From Mucidula mucida (taxonomy: Eukaryota; Basidiomycota; Agaricomycetes; Agaricales; Physalacriaceae), in the NCBI GenBank assembly GCA_015501055.1, contig JADNYV010000031.1, forward strand, positions 186,001 through 250,000: a DNA stretch of 64,000 nucleotides. The letters run 5' to 3'. A program made the position numbers and the translations under genes. The first letter of the stretch is position 1. Each line of letters begins with the position of its first letter. The notes under the pieces were generated by a model that made no database searches, was not told the origin of the DNA, and worked only from the letters and a program-made list of their open reading frames with translations. Below are positions 24,506-35,985 of the stretch, in pieces.

Positions 24506-25523
24506 TCATATAATGATGTGGCCACCATCAGCGACGAAAGAAGAACCCGTCACAAAACTAGCGCGCTCGCTCGTCAAGAACAACACAATATCCGCAATCT
24601 CATCTGGAGTCCCAAGCCGCTAGTAGTAAACATCATCAACACCCTCATCAACGAGCACACAAAAAACACCTCACTTTCTGCAGCACGCTATCAGCCAACG
24701 CCTTTCTCGCCTCAAGCGAATTTCCCGCATCCTGTCCAAGAAGCGGCGTATCCACATATCCCGGACACACAGCATTAACACGAATCCCATCGCTCGCATG
24801 ATCAGCAGCTAACAGTCACATAAGCTCAGCGTGATCAGAATCCCCATCAGAGAACGCGCCCACCAGCAGCCTTCGTCAGCCCAACAACCGCATGCTTACT
24901 CGCCACATAACTCGCATACCCACCCAGCGTGATGTGTCCCAAGATCGAACTCATATTCGTGATAGCCCCGCGCACGGCAGGACGCCCGGGGATCCGCGCC
25001 ACGGGCTCCTGGGAGCGCATCGCACGCAGTTCCTCGCGCATGCACAGAAACGTCCCACGCGTGTTGATGTTGTTGACATGGTCATACTCAGCTGATGGCA
25101 AGTCCGCGGTCGGTGACCATGTTGTGCTGACCTAGGTGAAGGAAGCGCGTTGGCTTAGAGAGAGTACGCGTAAAAGAGTACTGACCCCGGCGATGTTGGC
25201 GGCGTAGTCGACCCGGCCAAAGGTCTTCATGGTGTCCTTAAGCATCTGAACAACTTGGTCTTCCTTGGTAACGTCGATGTGAGACGTGAGGGTTCGGAAT
25301 GTGGGATTCGTCGCGACAGAGGAGACCGCTACAGAGGCAACCTGGAGGCTCTCTGGATTGATGTCACCGAGATGAACCGCTGCTGCACCTGCGCGAGCGA
25401 ACGCCAACGCGGTCGCGCGGCCGATTCCACTACCTAGTGAATAATTTCAGACATTGATTACCATTTAAAAAGGTAATACTAACCAGCGCCAGTGATCAAT
25501 GCGATTCCTGGGACACTGAACAT
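24506..25523 (-). CDS. Short-chain dehydrogenase/reductase (SDR), apparently intact
   Basis: The start at 25523 gives MFSVPGIALITGA; after an intron GSGIGRATALAFARAGAA completes the TGxxxGxG cofactor motif. HLGDINPESL follows the second strand, and its acidic residue suggests NAD preference. NIAG replaces the usual NNAG. ITNMSSILGHITLGGYASYV includes the catalytic Ser, and YVASKHAVVG the Tyr and Lys. RVNAVCPGYVDTPLLGQDAG follows, and the last exon has RLGTPDEIADIVLFLTSERA and ADGGHII before the stop at 24508-24506. At least four introns of about 50-60 bases are needed and all use GT..AG. The substrate is unknown. A truncated copy of its 3' end lies at 19647-19900. Confidence 0.85.
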
Positions 25524-26188
25524 GATGAGCGAAAGATTTAGTACTCAGAGAGAACAAAGCTGAATGGGAAAAGGACCGCCTTATATCTGATAGACGAGGC
25601 GATGTACGTGAAGAATGAGAATCAGCTGACGAAAAAGTGTCACAAGTCCAACCTTTTACCTGTGAGTATGCGGCCAGGTTTCACTTGACATACATGCTTT
25701 CTGAGCATGATTGTACACGACCATACGTCCGACCATCGCGTGGAGCATGCTTTTAGTACGGCACTGGGATGCCTTGCAATTGCTAGCTGTCACACTGAAT
25801 TCTGAAGATGGATTTAGACTCAATACGCGAGCGCCAAGCTCACCATTTTCCTGGCAGATGCAAGGCAGTTAGGGTAGTAGAACGCGCCTTGGACGCCGCC
25901 TGGCGCAAGATTTAACTGCGGCTTGTTATGCATAATTGGCTCGTCGTCGGTATATTCCCTCGGCCCGAGTCACCGAGCCTCAGATGGCCACGCCTCGGGC
26001 TCAAAACTGATTTAGCCCTCGACCTGAATTATAATCGACAATCGGCGAGTGTTGCACGGTTTGTACATCAACACCAATCTGTATCCCGACTCTCTGGCAT
26101 GTACATATCCCCAAAATGGCTTCCAGTCGAACAAGTCTCCCATGGGCAGATCGAAGAAGCAGATCGAAGACCAGTTTATGGAACCTTA
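25524..26188. other. Intergenic between SDR and tandem array, nothing recognised
   Basis: No gene was seen. Sequence similarity to the tandem units begins abruptly at about 26189, so this stretch is single-copy flank on the left side of the array. Confidence 0.5.
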
Positions 26189-26695
26189 GGACTTGGGAAA
26201 GAGTGCACCAAGGAAGCTGAGCCGTACCGAGATCCAAGGTGTACTGGACAGGAATGTTGTGATGAGCTTTGATACCTGGGGTGCCGGAAAAGGGCGGAGT
26301 TCAACGTACTAACTGAGGAGGGTTCCTCAAGTTGGGCAATATGACATGCCAAATCGCCGGAGCTCGATGGTAGAGTCAATGGGTTTGTCCTGAATGGCAT
26401 GATAAACTTAATCGACGCCCGATAGATGTATCTTATGAGTTCAGTTCCTTCGCTGGGATCGACTGTCCACCACTTTGTTCTCCTCATCACAGTCCGCCGC
26501 CACATGGAAAGTCCGAAGGAGCTGCGCGTATTTTTATGGAGAGAACGCCGGTGGCTAGGGTGAACTTGGATGGTATCAGAGGGAATCGGTGGGTCCTTAC
26601 AGTGCACGTTGGTGATGTGCGTCGGTGAAGAGTGTGCCCTTCAAGACTGTAGGAATATATACACGGAATAAATACTGTTACAATGATTACATGGA

Positions 26696-27357
26696 GTGTT
26701 ATACAAACTACAAAGTATAACAATGATAACAATGATCAAAATCCAAATACGACTCTGTAACATGGTCCAATGATCATACCACAACCCCAATCCTCTCCTC
26801 CTCGCACTGGATCTGCCGGCTCTCCTGTACCAATCCCAACGCGCAACACATTATCGGGGCTAACCTCTGATACCATCTATCGCTCTTCTCTATCGCGTAA
26901 CGCTCACGAACTTCTCCGCGTAGCTCCGACTAGCTTATCATCAACAAAAGAAACAAACAAAAGTCATGAACGGTACAACTCACATGCATCTTCCAACACC
27001 CACAACACGGTATGCACGACGCGTAGACGACGCATGCGTCCGAGCAGCATCCGCCGTAGGGATCAGGATGGGGCCGGCCGGTTTTGCGGAGGTGCTCGAG
27101 GCGATCGCTATTGCGGCCAAAGACGAAGCATGGGCAGAACGTCGCGGTTAGACCTATTGCCGTTTATGAGGCTGGGAAGGAAAGGAAGGGATGGAAGGGG
27201 GGGAACGTACAAGTCCCGGTGTGGTCGCCGCCACTACAGAGGTCGTGTGCCCACCCACTGTTGGAGGATATACGCATTGGAGGGGACGCGGTGGGTTGTG
27301 AGGACTTGATGCCAGTGGAGAACTGGGATGAATGCATTAGTAAGAAGAGCGCGTTGA
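26696..27357. other. Segment inverted in unit 1 relative to units 2-4
   Basis: The outer flanks are collinear with unit 2 (AATGATTACATGGAGT on the left, CATACGTCGTGGGGTTTGAG on the right), but everything between reads as the reverse complement of about 37279-37934. For example, the frame with GIRMGPAGFAEVL is on plus here and on minus in units 2, 3 and 4. Confidence 0.85.
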
Positions 27358-27362
27358 GATGA
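26770..27362 (+). pseudogene. 3' body of the unidentified unit gene, inverted away from its first exon
   Basis: The exon around 27000-27150 encodes RAASAVGIRMGPAGFAEVLE then AIAIAAKDEAWAERR. A GT..AG intron (about 27150-27215) joins VPVWSPPLQRSCAHPLLEDI RIGGDAVGCEDLMPVENW and ends SKKSALR at 27362. In units 2-4 the same text lies on minus downstream of a first exon on the same strand. Here it is flipped, so it is separated from the first exon at 27465-27539. The product is unknown. Confidence 0.5.
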
Positions 27363-27464
27363 TGTGAGAAGAAACATACGTCGTGGGGTTTGAGCTCAGA
27401 TTTCTGATATACGATGTTAACATTCAGAGGAAGAGATGAAGAAGAAAAAGAAGATAGTACAAAC

Positions 27465-27539
27465 CTCTGCAGGTGATACTTGTCCGTCCACCAGTGGAAG
27501 AACGACAAAAGTCTGATTAACCGTAGAGTTTGTTGCCAT
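27465..27539 (-). pseudogene. Orphan first exon of the unidentified unit gene (unit 1)
   Basis: ATG at 27539-27537 gives MATNSTVNQTFVVLPLVDGQ, then a GT donor. The equivalent exon in unit 2 starts MATNFAANQAFVVLHLVDGQ. Because of the inversion just to its left, the downstream exons are now on the other strand. Confidence 0.45.
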
Positions 27540-28438
27540 GATGCAATGAATACCCACAAGTCAAAAGGTCGCAACATTATATATTGTGGCGCGCGTGCTC
27601 TAGCGGTCAAGACCCCGTTGGCGGTGAATTACAATACCGGGTCGGTGGGCAACCCGCGTTTCAACTGGGGGAGTCCAAATGTGGACAGCAGAGGCGATGT
27701 CTGGGACGCTCGCGCTTCAACGCTTCGCGAGGCCAAGGACTGAGACAATATTCGTTCAATTCCCGATTTCCGGCAGATTTCCGGAGACTCCGAGTGGGCA
27801 CTCCACAGGAAAAGGTCATTCCGGTGACCGACCGAGAAAAAGGCAAGTCACCGGGATACCTACTCCCGAACACGAATAACACAAGCATCCACCACCGACC
27901 GCAAGAGATCAGAAGAAAAGCACTGTCGGCACGGTGAAATTGAGAACGGGAAATGTTGAGCCGATTCATGCATGACATGGAATACCGTCCCACCTCCGAT
28001 GATGGTTTTGGGCGCTCAACCTGACGTGGCGCGCCTCCCGAAACGACCAGGACACTTGGTTCGGAGTGCGGTTTTCTGTGTTCTAAAATGGGATTCAGAT
28101 ATGCGATAAACAGGAGCAAAAAAAGTGCACTCACTTATCAAGGAGGACTTGGTAGTAGTAAATGCATTAGCCTTGTAGATCGCGGTGTTATAAGCTCCCA
28201 TTGTCCCAGAGACACACAGGGCTGAGAAGAATTTCTAGCATCACTCACAATCAAGGAATATGATAGAAGGATATGTCGAGAAATCCAGAGATAATTATGC
28301 CTTGAGGTTGGTTAAAGGATTGCTCAACGTTACAGCAAAAAGGGAGTCTAAAATACATTTATGAGTGGGGATACGTGCGATCTACGGATACATTGAAAGT
28401 AAGCAAACCAGAAAAAAGCTATAACAGAAACAAGCTCA

Positions 28439-29739
28439 TCAAACAACAACACCACCCACAGCGCGGTCCCCCATCCCGCTCTTAACGTGTTCCGCATAAT
28501 CAATGTTATACGCCTCCCCGCCTTGCCCCAGCGCCGCCTTGTCGCCGAAAAAGTACGTCGAATTGCTTTTGCTAGCCGCAATCGCCTTGAGCTGGTCCAG
28601 CCTCCGCAGCTCCACAAGCGTCAACAACGCGCGCTGCCGATCTTCCGCCTTGACGTTGGCCTTGTCCACCGCTATGCTCTTCGCAATCTCCTCAACCTGC
28701 GCTGCGAGGGCCGATGCCTCCATCAGCGCTTGTTGCTGGCGAGCCTCCGCTTCACGGAAAACTGTTTTATAGCTCGCATCGGCTTCGTTCGCTTTGGCTT
28801 GCAAATGGCCCTCGCTCTCTAGGATGACGCGCTGCTTATTGCCCTCGGCGACGTTGATCTGGGCTTGGGTGTCGAGAAGCTGCTTTCGGCGGTTGCGCTC
28901 GGCTTCCATCTGGAGTTCTAGTTGACGCTGGAGGGACATGTAAGAATCTAGGCAAAATCTTGTAAGTGTTCGCGTACCTCGACCTCTCGATTGGCCGGTT
29001 GGAATGATTGAACTTCGAAACGTGTTCCCTCGACACCCCAGTTCTACACAATTGAATGAGTAGGTGAATAAAGAAAGAAAGAAATGAACGTACAGCCAAA
29101 GACGATCCGATAACTTGATTCAATTTACTGTTAATGCCGTTTCTGTCGCCGATGATCTAGGTAATAATGAGTGGGGACCTCCTTTAGTCGACCAAAGGCA
29201 TACCTGATCATAGCTGAACGTTCCTAGAACTGCGCGCATAGCCGAGGTTCCAAAGTTCTGTATGTTTCTTTCGAGGTCGGTCACCTTGAAGCAAGCCTTG
29301 TAGCCATCAATGATACGATAAAACAGAGAGCCTGTGACGGTTATAGGGACCTGTAGAGGGTTTAGGTGACGCTGATAAACTCTGGAATTGACGGACATTG
29401 TCGAGAGTGTTGAGAGCTAGAAAGCCGTTAGAAATCAGGTTCTGCAAGCAATAAAGAGGACGGACATGGGGTATGTTTATTGAACATTCACGCAAGTCGA
29501 CTTTTTGAATGCTGTGGAACGGCGGGAGGAACAAGCGAATGCCGGGGTTGAGTCGCACTGGATTACGACCGAAGCTGTTGAAATATCAGAATTCCACTTA
29601 GCGCAGAAGATGGAACGACGCGCCTTAGTCTCCATCCTTCTTGGCCTTGCTCAATGATAGTGAAAAAGCTGCGCCTCCCTATGGGTGTGAGGCTCGGTCG
29701 GGCGCGTGACAGTACTCGAAGAGCTGGACGAGTATTCAT
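28439..29739 (-). CDS. Mitochondrial stomatin-like protein (SLP2/SPFH family), unit 1 copy
   Basis: The start at 29739 gives MNTRPALRVLSRARPSL and RRSFF, an Arg-rich, acid-poor leader typical of mitochondrial import. The SPFH/band 7 domain follows: FGRNPVRLNPGIRLFLPPF, SIQKVDLRECSINIP, LDNV, PITVTGSLFYRIIDGYKAC, VTDLERNIQNFGTSAMRAVL, FSYDQ, DRNGINSKLNQVIGSSLA, NWGVEGTRFEVQSFQPANRE. The last exon is an Ala/Glu/Gln-rich coiled coil (RQLELQMEAERNRRKQLLDT, INVAEGNKQRVILESEG) ending in a hydrophilic tail. Spliced length is about 340, close to SLP2. Known SLP2 proteins scaffold cardiolipin- and prohibitin-rich inner-membrane domains. The first intron has an unusual donor (GC or a nearby alternative). 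The last-exon ATG at 28939 is not the start; an intron splices just upstream of RQLELQ. Confidence 0.85.
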
Positions 29740-30103
29740 CTTGGTGGAATGGTGGTAGTGGGAAGCGTCCTTATAAGTGCTCTTGGCAGAGAAGAATGCT
29801 CTGTCGACAGTACGCGGCCATGCCTTGTCCGCCGAGCCGCGTCATAGCCTACGATCCGGGAGTGTTCGGGCGCTCAATCGTGCTTCTTGCTGTTGATTAA
29901 CGCGGGACGCAATGAGCTAAACACCATGCAAAGCGGAGTGTGCCGTACCGGTCGTCGATTTGGTTGATCCAGGTGGGCGCCTTGTATGTTCATCTTAGAA
30001 CACTGGCGGCGGACAAATGGGAGCAGGACTTGAAGCAAGAGGATATGCTCGGCGCATGCTCTCCACTCCTTCGCTGGAATGCGCGTGCTGGCTATAGCTG
30101 CAT

Positions 30104-30174
30104 GGTGAGGATGGTTGTGCTGGCGAGGATGTTCGTGCCGGCGAGGATGGTTGTGTTGGCGAGGATGGTCGTGT
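30104..30174. repeat. 18-bp minisatellite, four repeats (unit 1)
   Basis: Four imperfect tandem copies of a TGGCGAGGATGGTTGTGT-like unit. Open frames through it on both strands (MVRMVVLARM on plus, HDHPRQHNHPRRHEHP on minus) are produced by the repeat and I do not take them as proteins. Confidence 0.8.
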
Positions 30175-30363
30175 CTTCTGATGGACGTCTCCTCCTCTGG
30201 GGTGCTCGTGGGAGTGGACTCGGGTACTTCGCGCTTGCTCAAATCAATTCCTATTGGTTCTCTACTGCATTCTCTGTATACCCTCTCTCCATTCCACCGA
30301 AAACCCTGGGACATTTTGACTATAGTTTCCCCTGCCATCCCGGCACGTACTTTCAAAAAAGAA

Positions 30364-30385
30364 GTCCCACCCCGAGGAGTGGGAC
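30364..30385. repeat. Perfect 7-bp-stem hairpin in a tRNA-3'-end-like context
   Basis: GTCCCAC and GTGGGAC are separated by 8 bases. About 30 bases downstream, the minus strand reads GCGAGTTCGAATCCTGCCG, like the T-arm and acceptor end of a tRNA. A related motif on the minus strand lies at about 31090-31115 (GCGAGTTCGCATCCTGCCG). No complete cloverleaf can be drawn. The equivalents recur in units 2 and 3. Confidence 0.45.
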
Positions 30386-30449
30386 GAGGCACATCAAGAC
30401 GTTCAGCCATCGGCAGGATTCGAACTCGCAACTCTGCCCATCTTAGAGC

Positions 30450-33084
30450 TTGGAGCGCGCACTCGAAACCTCGCTACGAAATCCCAAACTCTTCGAACTA
30501 GCTATATATCGATTGCAGGACAATGTACCTGTAGAATACGGTTAAAACCTGAATGCAAACATGATGAGAACTCACGAATTCCTCGGCAGCCGTCAACTCG
30601 TTGCACATCGGACATCTATTCATCATCCGAATTCAGCGCGGCTTCTGAACGTGTCAAAATGTCAATCGACGCCAATCCACGCGTCGGACTCCAAGCCACA
30701 CAATAATGGGAACGGCTAGCGTGTGGTTTCGCCGGATAGACACTAAGATCTCATCAAAATCAAACAAATTGACTTGGGATGCAAATGACTTACCGAGTTC
30801 ATGCTACCCTTGTTAACGGATTCGGAGCAGTTGACCGTAGCCGACAGCTTCACGGCCAGAGATCACAAAGTGATTTAGATGTCGAAGAATCACTACACGT
30901 TCCACGGCAGTCAACGGTGATAGACCGTAACCGCGTCGTCGTGAAACGACTACAAACCGAGTGCGCCGCGAAATGGCTCTGAATCAAATCCAGGCGTGAG
31001 TGGCCTCGCCGGCCAGGCAAAATTTCTGAAAAAATGTCAAGTCAGCGAGGCGTACAGCGTTGGAACAATTGACGAAGACAACTCACCTCGGCGGCAGGAT
31101 GCGAACTCGCGATCCTTAATCCAGCAAAGAAGGACTCGCTTTCTCTCTCAACATCAGAGTGCGTGCTATTAAAATGGACTCAGCTTTGTTGCCGTTCAGA
31201 AAGCATTTTGACCAACATACCGTGTATCGCACCCGCATGCATTTGTACCGAAATCCAGGCGTGAAATCCAGCGTGATTGGCCTCGCCGGCCAGGCAAATG
31301 TTGAGAAATGCAACTGAAATCACGATTAGATTCATGTTTGACAGAATGACAAGCCATTTACTAGGGAGAACGAGCCGTGCAATCGAGACAGCGGTCAGAT
31401 ATGCAGCGCATTTGCGTTGATTGATGAGAGCGGAAGATCTATGTGCCCCGGACAAAGATATCCGCGCTCAAAGAATAGCAGCGAAAGTGGCCTCGCCGGC
31501 CAGGCAAAATTTCCGGGGAAATGACCTGTGATCTTCTTGAAAATCAGACATGAAAACTTGTTAAATGGAAACAACGTACTGCTTGGGAGCTACACATTTA
31601 AGAGACGCGGGTGCCTCGCAGACGCCGCCGCGTCATCATTGTCTAGAGCATGTATGCTTGAATTGCTGTAGACCGCATTGACAACTAAGGAGTTGTGCAT
31701 TAGTAGACAAACCAGACGCTGAAACGAAGCTTCAACACACCATGAACACAATAAACACGTTAAAGCGCGCCGGGCAGTCCGAAGAGCAATATACATCTGA
31801 AAGAGGCTGAATGAGTACATGTAAGACGGGGAATGGGAGACAACATACCTGGCCGTGAAGGTAAGAGCGAGAGGACTCTCGGTGTTTTTCCGAGAACCTC
31901 TTTTAGGCATCAACTTCGACCATGGGAGCACCGGCGCCGCGCGTTCTTGACAACGGGCAGTCAAGACAGTCTCGGGAGTAGCGGTGACTTGCAGAACACC
32001 TTCCTGGACACCTGTGAACACAAAGATATTCAGCTCTGGATGCCGACTGAAATGACAAGCAGTGAACGTACGAGGAAGGAACGACACGGAACATATTGAA
32101 TGTGGCTGCTGCACGGGATAGACAGAGAGAGGAGGGTAGAGTGGGGATGAAAGTGAGTGATTCCTACAAAAGCGTTGTGGTTAAAGGGACAAGAAAACCT
32201 AATATGCAGGGTCCCATTTTGCGGTGCTGACAACTCAGGTATCCCGATCTCGCCAAAGTCTCGCCCCACGTTTATTGCCGGTTATACTTTTTTTGCTTAT
32301 CCCATGCCAAACTCGTGGCAGAATTGGGAATCAATTCTGCCGCAGGTTTAGAACAGAATAAGCAGAAAGTATGAGTGTCACATTTTAAGTATTCTGCACT
32401 AAGAGTATCCTTGAGTTGTTTTCAGAGTCACACCGGAAACTGAGAGACAGAAATTTGATGTCGGCATGAAATTGAGTCACACTGGTACCCGCAAACTTGT
32501 CCGTATCCAAAAGTCCGCTGAGTGAGTCAAGTTGAGATTTGGACGTTGATGGAAATTCACAAAGAGAGATGAGTACAAGATACTTATGCTGTTGACGTGA
32601 GTGTAAGGGTTGAACAGCGAAGTGGCTGTGCATGCCATCGCTCAGTATGTTTGTTCAAGTCCCGCCACAGTACTCCTTTCTATGCATCCTTTCAACAACA
32701 CTGATATCCTCTATGTCATCAACTTGAGCTGTAGCGCTATACCACAATGCTGTAACAGTGACAGTACTGCTTGCGGCACTAGAACCCACTTCATTATCTC
32801 CTTGACCGTCTCCGTCGTGTCCACTCACTCTTTGGGTTGCACAGGAACATACCATTTGACTCGGATTCATATTCTAATCTATTTCTAGACTGCCAAGAGA
32901 TTGAATAGTTGAAGCGAATCCGCTTTCGGAATACGCGTACAAGTCCATCTTCTCGTTTCTCCCTCTGTAGTCCCCTTGCTTGTGAACCTTCCTGGCACAA
33001 TCAGAGGCACTGTAGATACCTCTGATATTTATGTTGAAAACCCAAGAAATTCGAGACTGAAAAGTCAAAAGTTGAACTCGCGAC
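30450..33084. other. Unit interior without recognised gene
   Basis: This stretch (and 41026-43660, 51587-54221) holds short frames with splice-like signals on minus, for example near 32115-31590 with LQVTATPETVLTARC, but no family motif. A short AATTGGGAATCAATT near-palindrome lies at about 32324. It could be decayed exons or an unknown intron-rich gene. Confidence 0.35.
31001..31510. repeat. Three dispersed copies of a GC-rich quasi-palindromic motif (unit 1)
   Basis: TGGCCTCGCCGGCCAGGCAA occurs at 31001, 31278 and 31488. Two of the copies are also preceded by AAATCCAGGCGTGA, so the repeated module is longer than the core. On the minus strand each encodes LAGEA followed by T/N-H/F-A, which could mean repeated exons. 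The same set appears at 41577-42086 and 52138-52647. Confidence 0.7.
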
Positions 33085-33384
33085 TTGGGATGTTCGGATC
33101 GAGCTCGGCACGTGCCTATGACGCATATGTGCTTGTGCTCGTTCTGCCATGGTCTCTTCGCGCTCTTTGACGCAGGACGCGTCCAGCGGGCTTGCTCCGC
33201 CGCTCATCAACTATGTGGTGCCTTAATATGTCTGGCTCACGTCTCTGCTGTCTCTTCCTCGCTGAAAAGCCCACGCATTATGGACGTCTATCGCAATCTA
33301 TGCTCAATTCGGATCTGACGCGTCCTTTGGGCAAACTTCCACGGACAAACGGGCTGGAAACTCAGGAACCGGACCTTAGGGACA

Positions 33385-35960
33385 TTGATGGCAATTAGTT
33401 GTGGCTGGGCGCTGTGTTACGGGTGGGTTCTTTGGAGTTTGGATTGTTCTGGATGTGGTATTTTGGGATTCTATCGGCTGGGCGGGTGGACTATGACTCG
33501 TAAAAGGCTTGGAAGGTGTCAGATGGATGACCGCCACGGGTCTCGGGAATCGTTTAAAGCGAGGCCAATGTTGGTAAGTTTTATATCATTCCCACTTTCG
33601 CCACATTCGCCTTCATTCGCTCCTCTTGGGCGTCTTCGCTTTCTTCCTGCCATACTTCGACTCTATTGACCTCTAGTCACGTACCCTTGGATTCTCGCTA
33701 AGTCTCCTTGACGTTGGATTGAGCTCTGGTTTCACGACTCGAGGCAAGTCTGTCCTTTTTGTTGCGTATTCGTGAGACTAACACTTCCCTTAGGCTTGGA
33801 GTAGACTTTGTTGGGCTTCCATTAGTCCTCTAATTGGTTAGTCTCGACCATCTCGTCGCTTCTCTATTCTGACCTCGTTTGACCTTTAGACCTTACCCTT
33901 CAAATACTTGACCTTCGACGGTATTCAACGGTTCGACTTACTTGACTTTTTCAATAATAATCTGAATCTCTTGTAGGACATCTTTGAGATAGAACAGTTC
34001 CGCCTAGCCAATGGTATGTTTGCTTCGATCTTACTGCTTTCGATCTTTCTTCTGACCACCACGGTCAGATTTTCTTATCTTGTAGACGACCCACAGCGAC
34101 TTTCTGGATATCTCAGATAGGATCCTTTGCATCTTCTGCGTCGTCTTTTGGCTGTCTCTCTCCGCGTCTTCGCCCGTCGCCGTTATTGTCGCGACCGACT
34201 CTGGGATGTCAAATCTTGAAACTTGTTATGTGGACCGTTCCCGGTACACCACGATGTCTGCATATCATCTATTTGGAGCCAGATACTACACGTTCTTTTA
34301 CCAAGACTGTCCAATATGCCTTCTTCAATAGCGGTAAGTATTTCTTCCATTTTCACAGTCGGACAAACAGGTGTTGATTTGCCATCTTAGACCTGGCTTC
34401 TTGACTGAACTGACCCGTCTTCAAACTCTTGGACTCATTCTCAGGCCCATCGTGCTGTCGACACTGCGGACGCGACTACCGGACACTTATCGGGACTGTT
34501 GCAGTTATCCGACGATCTCAATACCATACAAACACCTCACTATCATCTTGTGTCGTTGACTCGCTTCTTTCTAGCTGTCGACATTCAACGGCGATGCAGT
34601 ACGCCTTCTCTCCTCTGTTATTTCCGCAGTGTGCTCACCGTTGCACTAGCCTTCGGTGTGCAGACTGTACTTTGACGAGGACGCTTCCAGACAATGTTCT
34701 CAGTCATGCTGGCCCGCATCGCTGAGCGCTACTCACAGGCGCTTCCTGCTCCGACTCGGTATGTTTTCGTTGGTGTCCAAAGAAGTCTTACTTACTACCT
34801 GCCTTAGTTGTCCACCGGAGGTATGCTCTCTTTTTTCTGGACTATTACCTGCGGGATTCAACTGTTCGACTTGGTGAGTTGTACCACAATTGATAGGTAT
34901 GTTTTGTTTCTATGACCACCATCCCACTTCGTTGATCTATTTTCGCCGACTAGTTCTCTGCCGTCGACCAGGATCTCTGAGTCTGTACTCTTGTAAGTTG
35001 TGTCTCTCCAATTGTTTCTAACGACCTTGCTGACCCTATCCGGCTTCCAGTTCAACGTTGACGTTGTCGGGGCTAACAACGCACTCGGACTACTTCCAGA
35101 AGACTTGCCGATTGATATTGTAGAGGTTAATGGATCCTCAAGGTGCGTTATCGTTGGCGGTACAAATCATCTCACTTACTATGGGTTGACAGGCATCGTA
35201 TTACCCTTGTTTTACGCCGCGGCAACACTTGGGAACAACTACGCTTGTCGTACAAGACACGTTCGAATATCTGGCAAGTCAAAGCGGAGAATATACCATT
35301 GGGGTGGACGATGTCTAACGGCGCAGTGATAGCTCCTCCTTTAAGCAGCGTACGCGGAGCTGCCGTTGATATTGACCGTCTACTTCTTTAGGTTCTCGGA
35401 CAACTTTGAACGACTTCCTTTGGACTGGTCCTCAAGGGCCCGCTTGCCTCTCTGGTATGTTCTCATTTGTCATGTCGTAACCTTGCACTTACTTTCGCGC
35501 GTAGGCTCATTGCTGCCAGCAATTTCTGGTGTGTTTTCTTGCTTGTGTCAAGCAATCGCGACTGATCATCACCACAGACGCTGCACTCATATCCGACAAA
35601 GGCAAGTATACAAGACCCTTTGTGGGTATGTCTATTGTTCTTACTGGCAGAGTGTTCATTTGACTAATCGTTTTGTTTCCTCTAGACGTCCACGTCGACC
35701 ACTTCAAGACTTCCCAGCCATCTTGATCTTTGGACTGTGGCGGTCTTTACTTTGGCTACGTGCCGGGTGAACGTCGACGATCAACGCGAAGCTATGGACT
35801 GTCATTTGGCGTAGCGCCGGTGATATTCTTCAACGGACTTGACCACTTGCGTGTTTCCGATTGACTACGTGTAGGGCAACGATGGCGCCACGAAGCTTGT
35901 GCCGGTAATGTGGGAAGGTGTCGAACTTGACGGGTAAGTCAACGCTTTCAACGTCGTGTC
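33385..35960 (+). other. Candidate intron-rich unknown gene, plus strand (unit 1)
   Basis: Many GT[AG]AGT/GTATGT donors and pyrimidine-AG acceptors are spaced for introns of about 50-90 bases. Plausible exons encode MDDRHGSRESFKARPML (33522 on), DIFEIEQFRLANG (about 33978-34014), NVDVVGANNALGLLPEDLP (35052 on), RHRITLVLRRGNTWEQLRLS then NIPLGWTMSNGAVIAPP (about 35190-35345) and GNDGATKLVPVMWEGVELDG (35877-35937). I cannot join them confidently or name a family. Copies occur in unit 2 (43961 on) and unit 3 (54522 to 62270, split by the Copia element). Confidence 0.3.
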
Positions 35961-35985
35961 GATGCTGAACCTGTAGTCATTCAGG

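Noticed and set aside
27580..27670. tRNA-Ser/Leu-like gene (GTGCTCTAGCGGTCAAGACC resembles a D-arm/A box)
   Set aside because: The following sequence gives no convincing anticodon stem, and the B box is poor; no cloverleaf could be drawn.
29874..30446. Long open frames on both strands over the minisatellite (168 and 185 codons)
   Set aside because: They are long because the 18-bp repeat keeps three frames open; repeated HPRQHNHP/VVLARM text and no motif.
30104..31510. CRISPR array
   Set aside because: Repeats are too few and irregular, without constant spacers, and the genome is eukaryotic.
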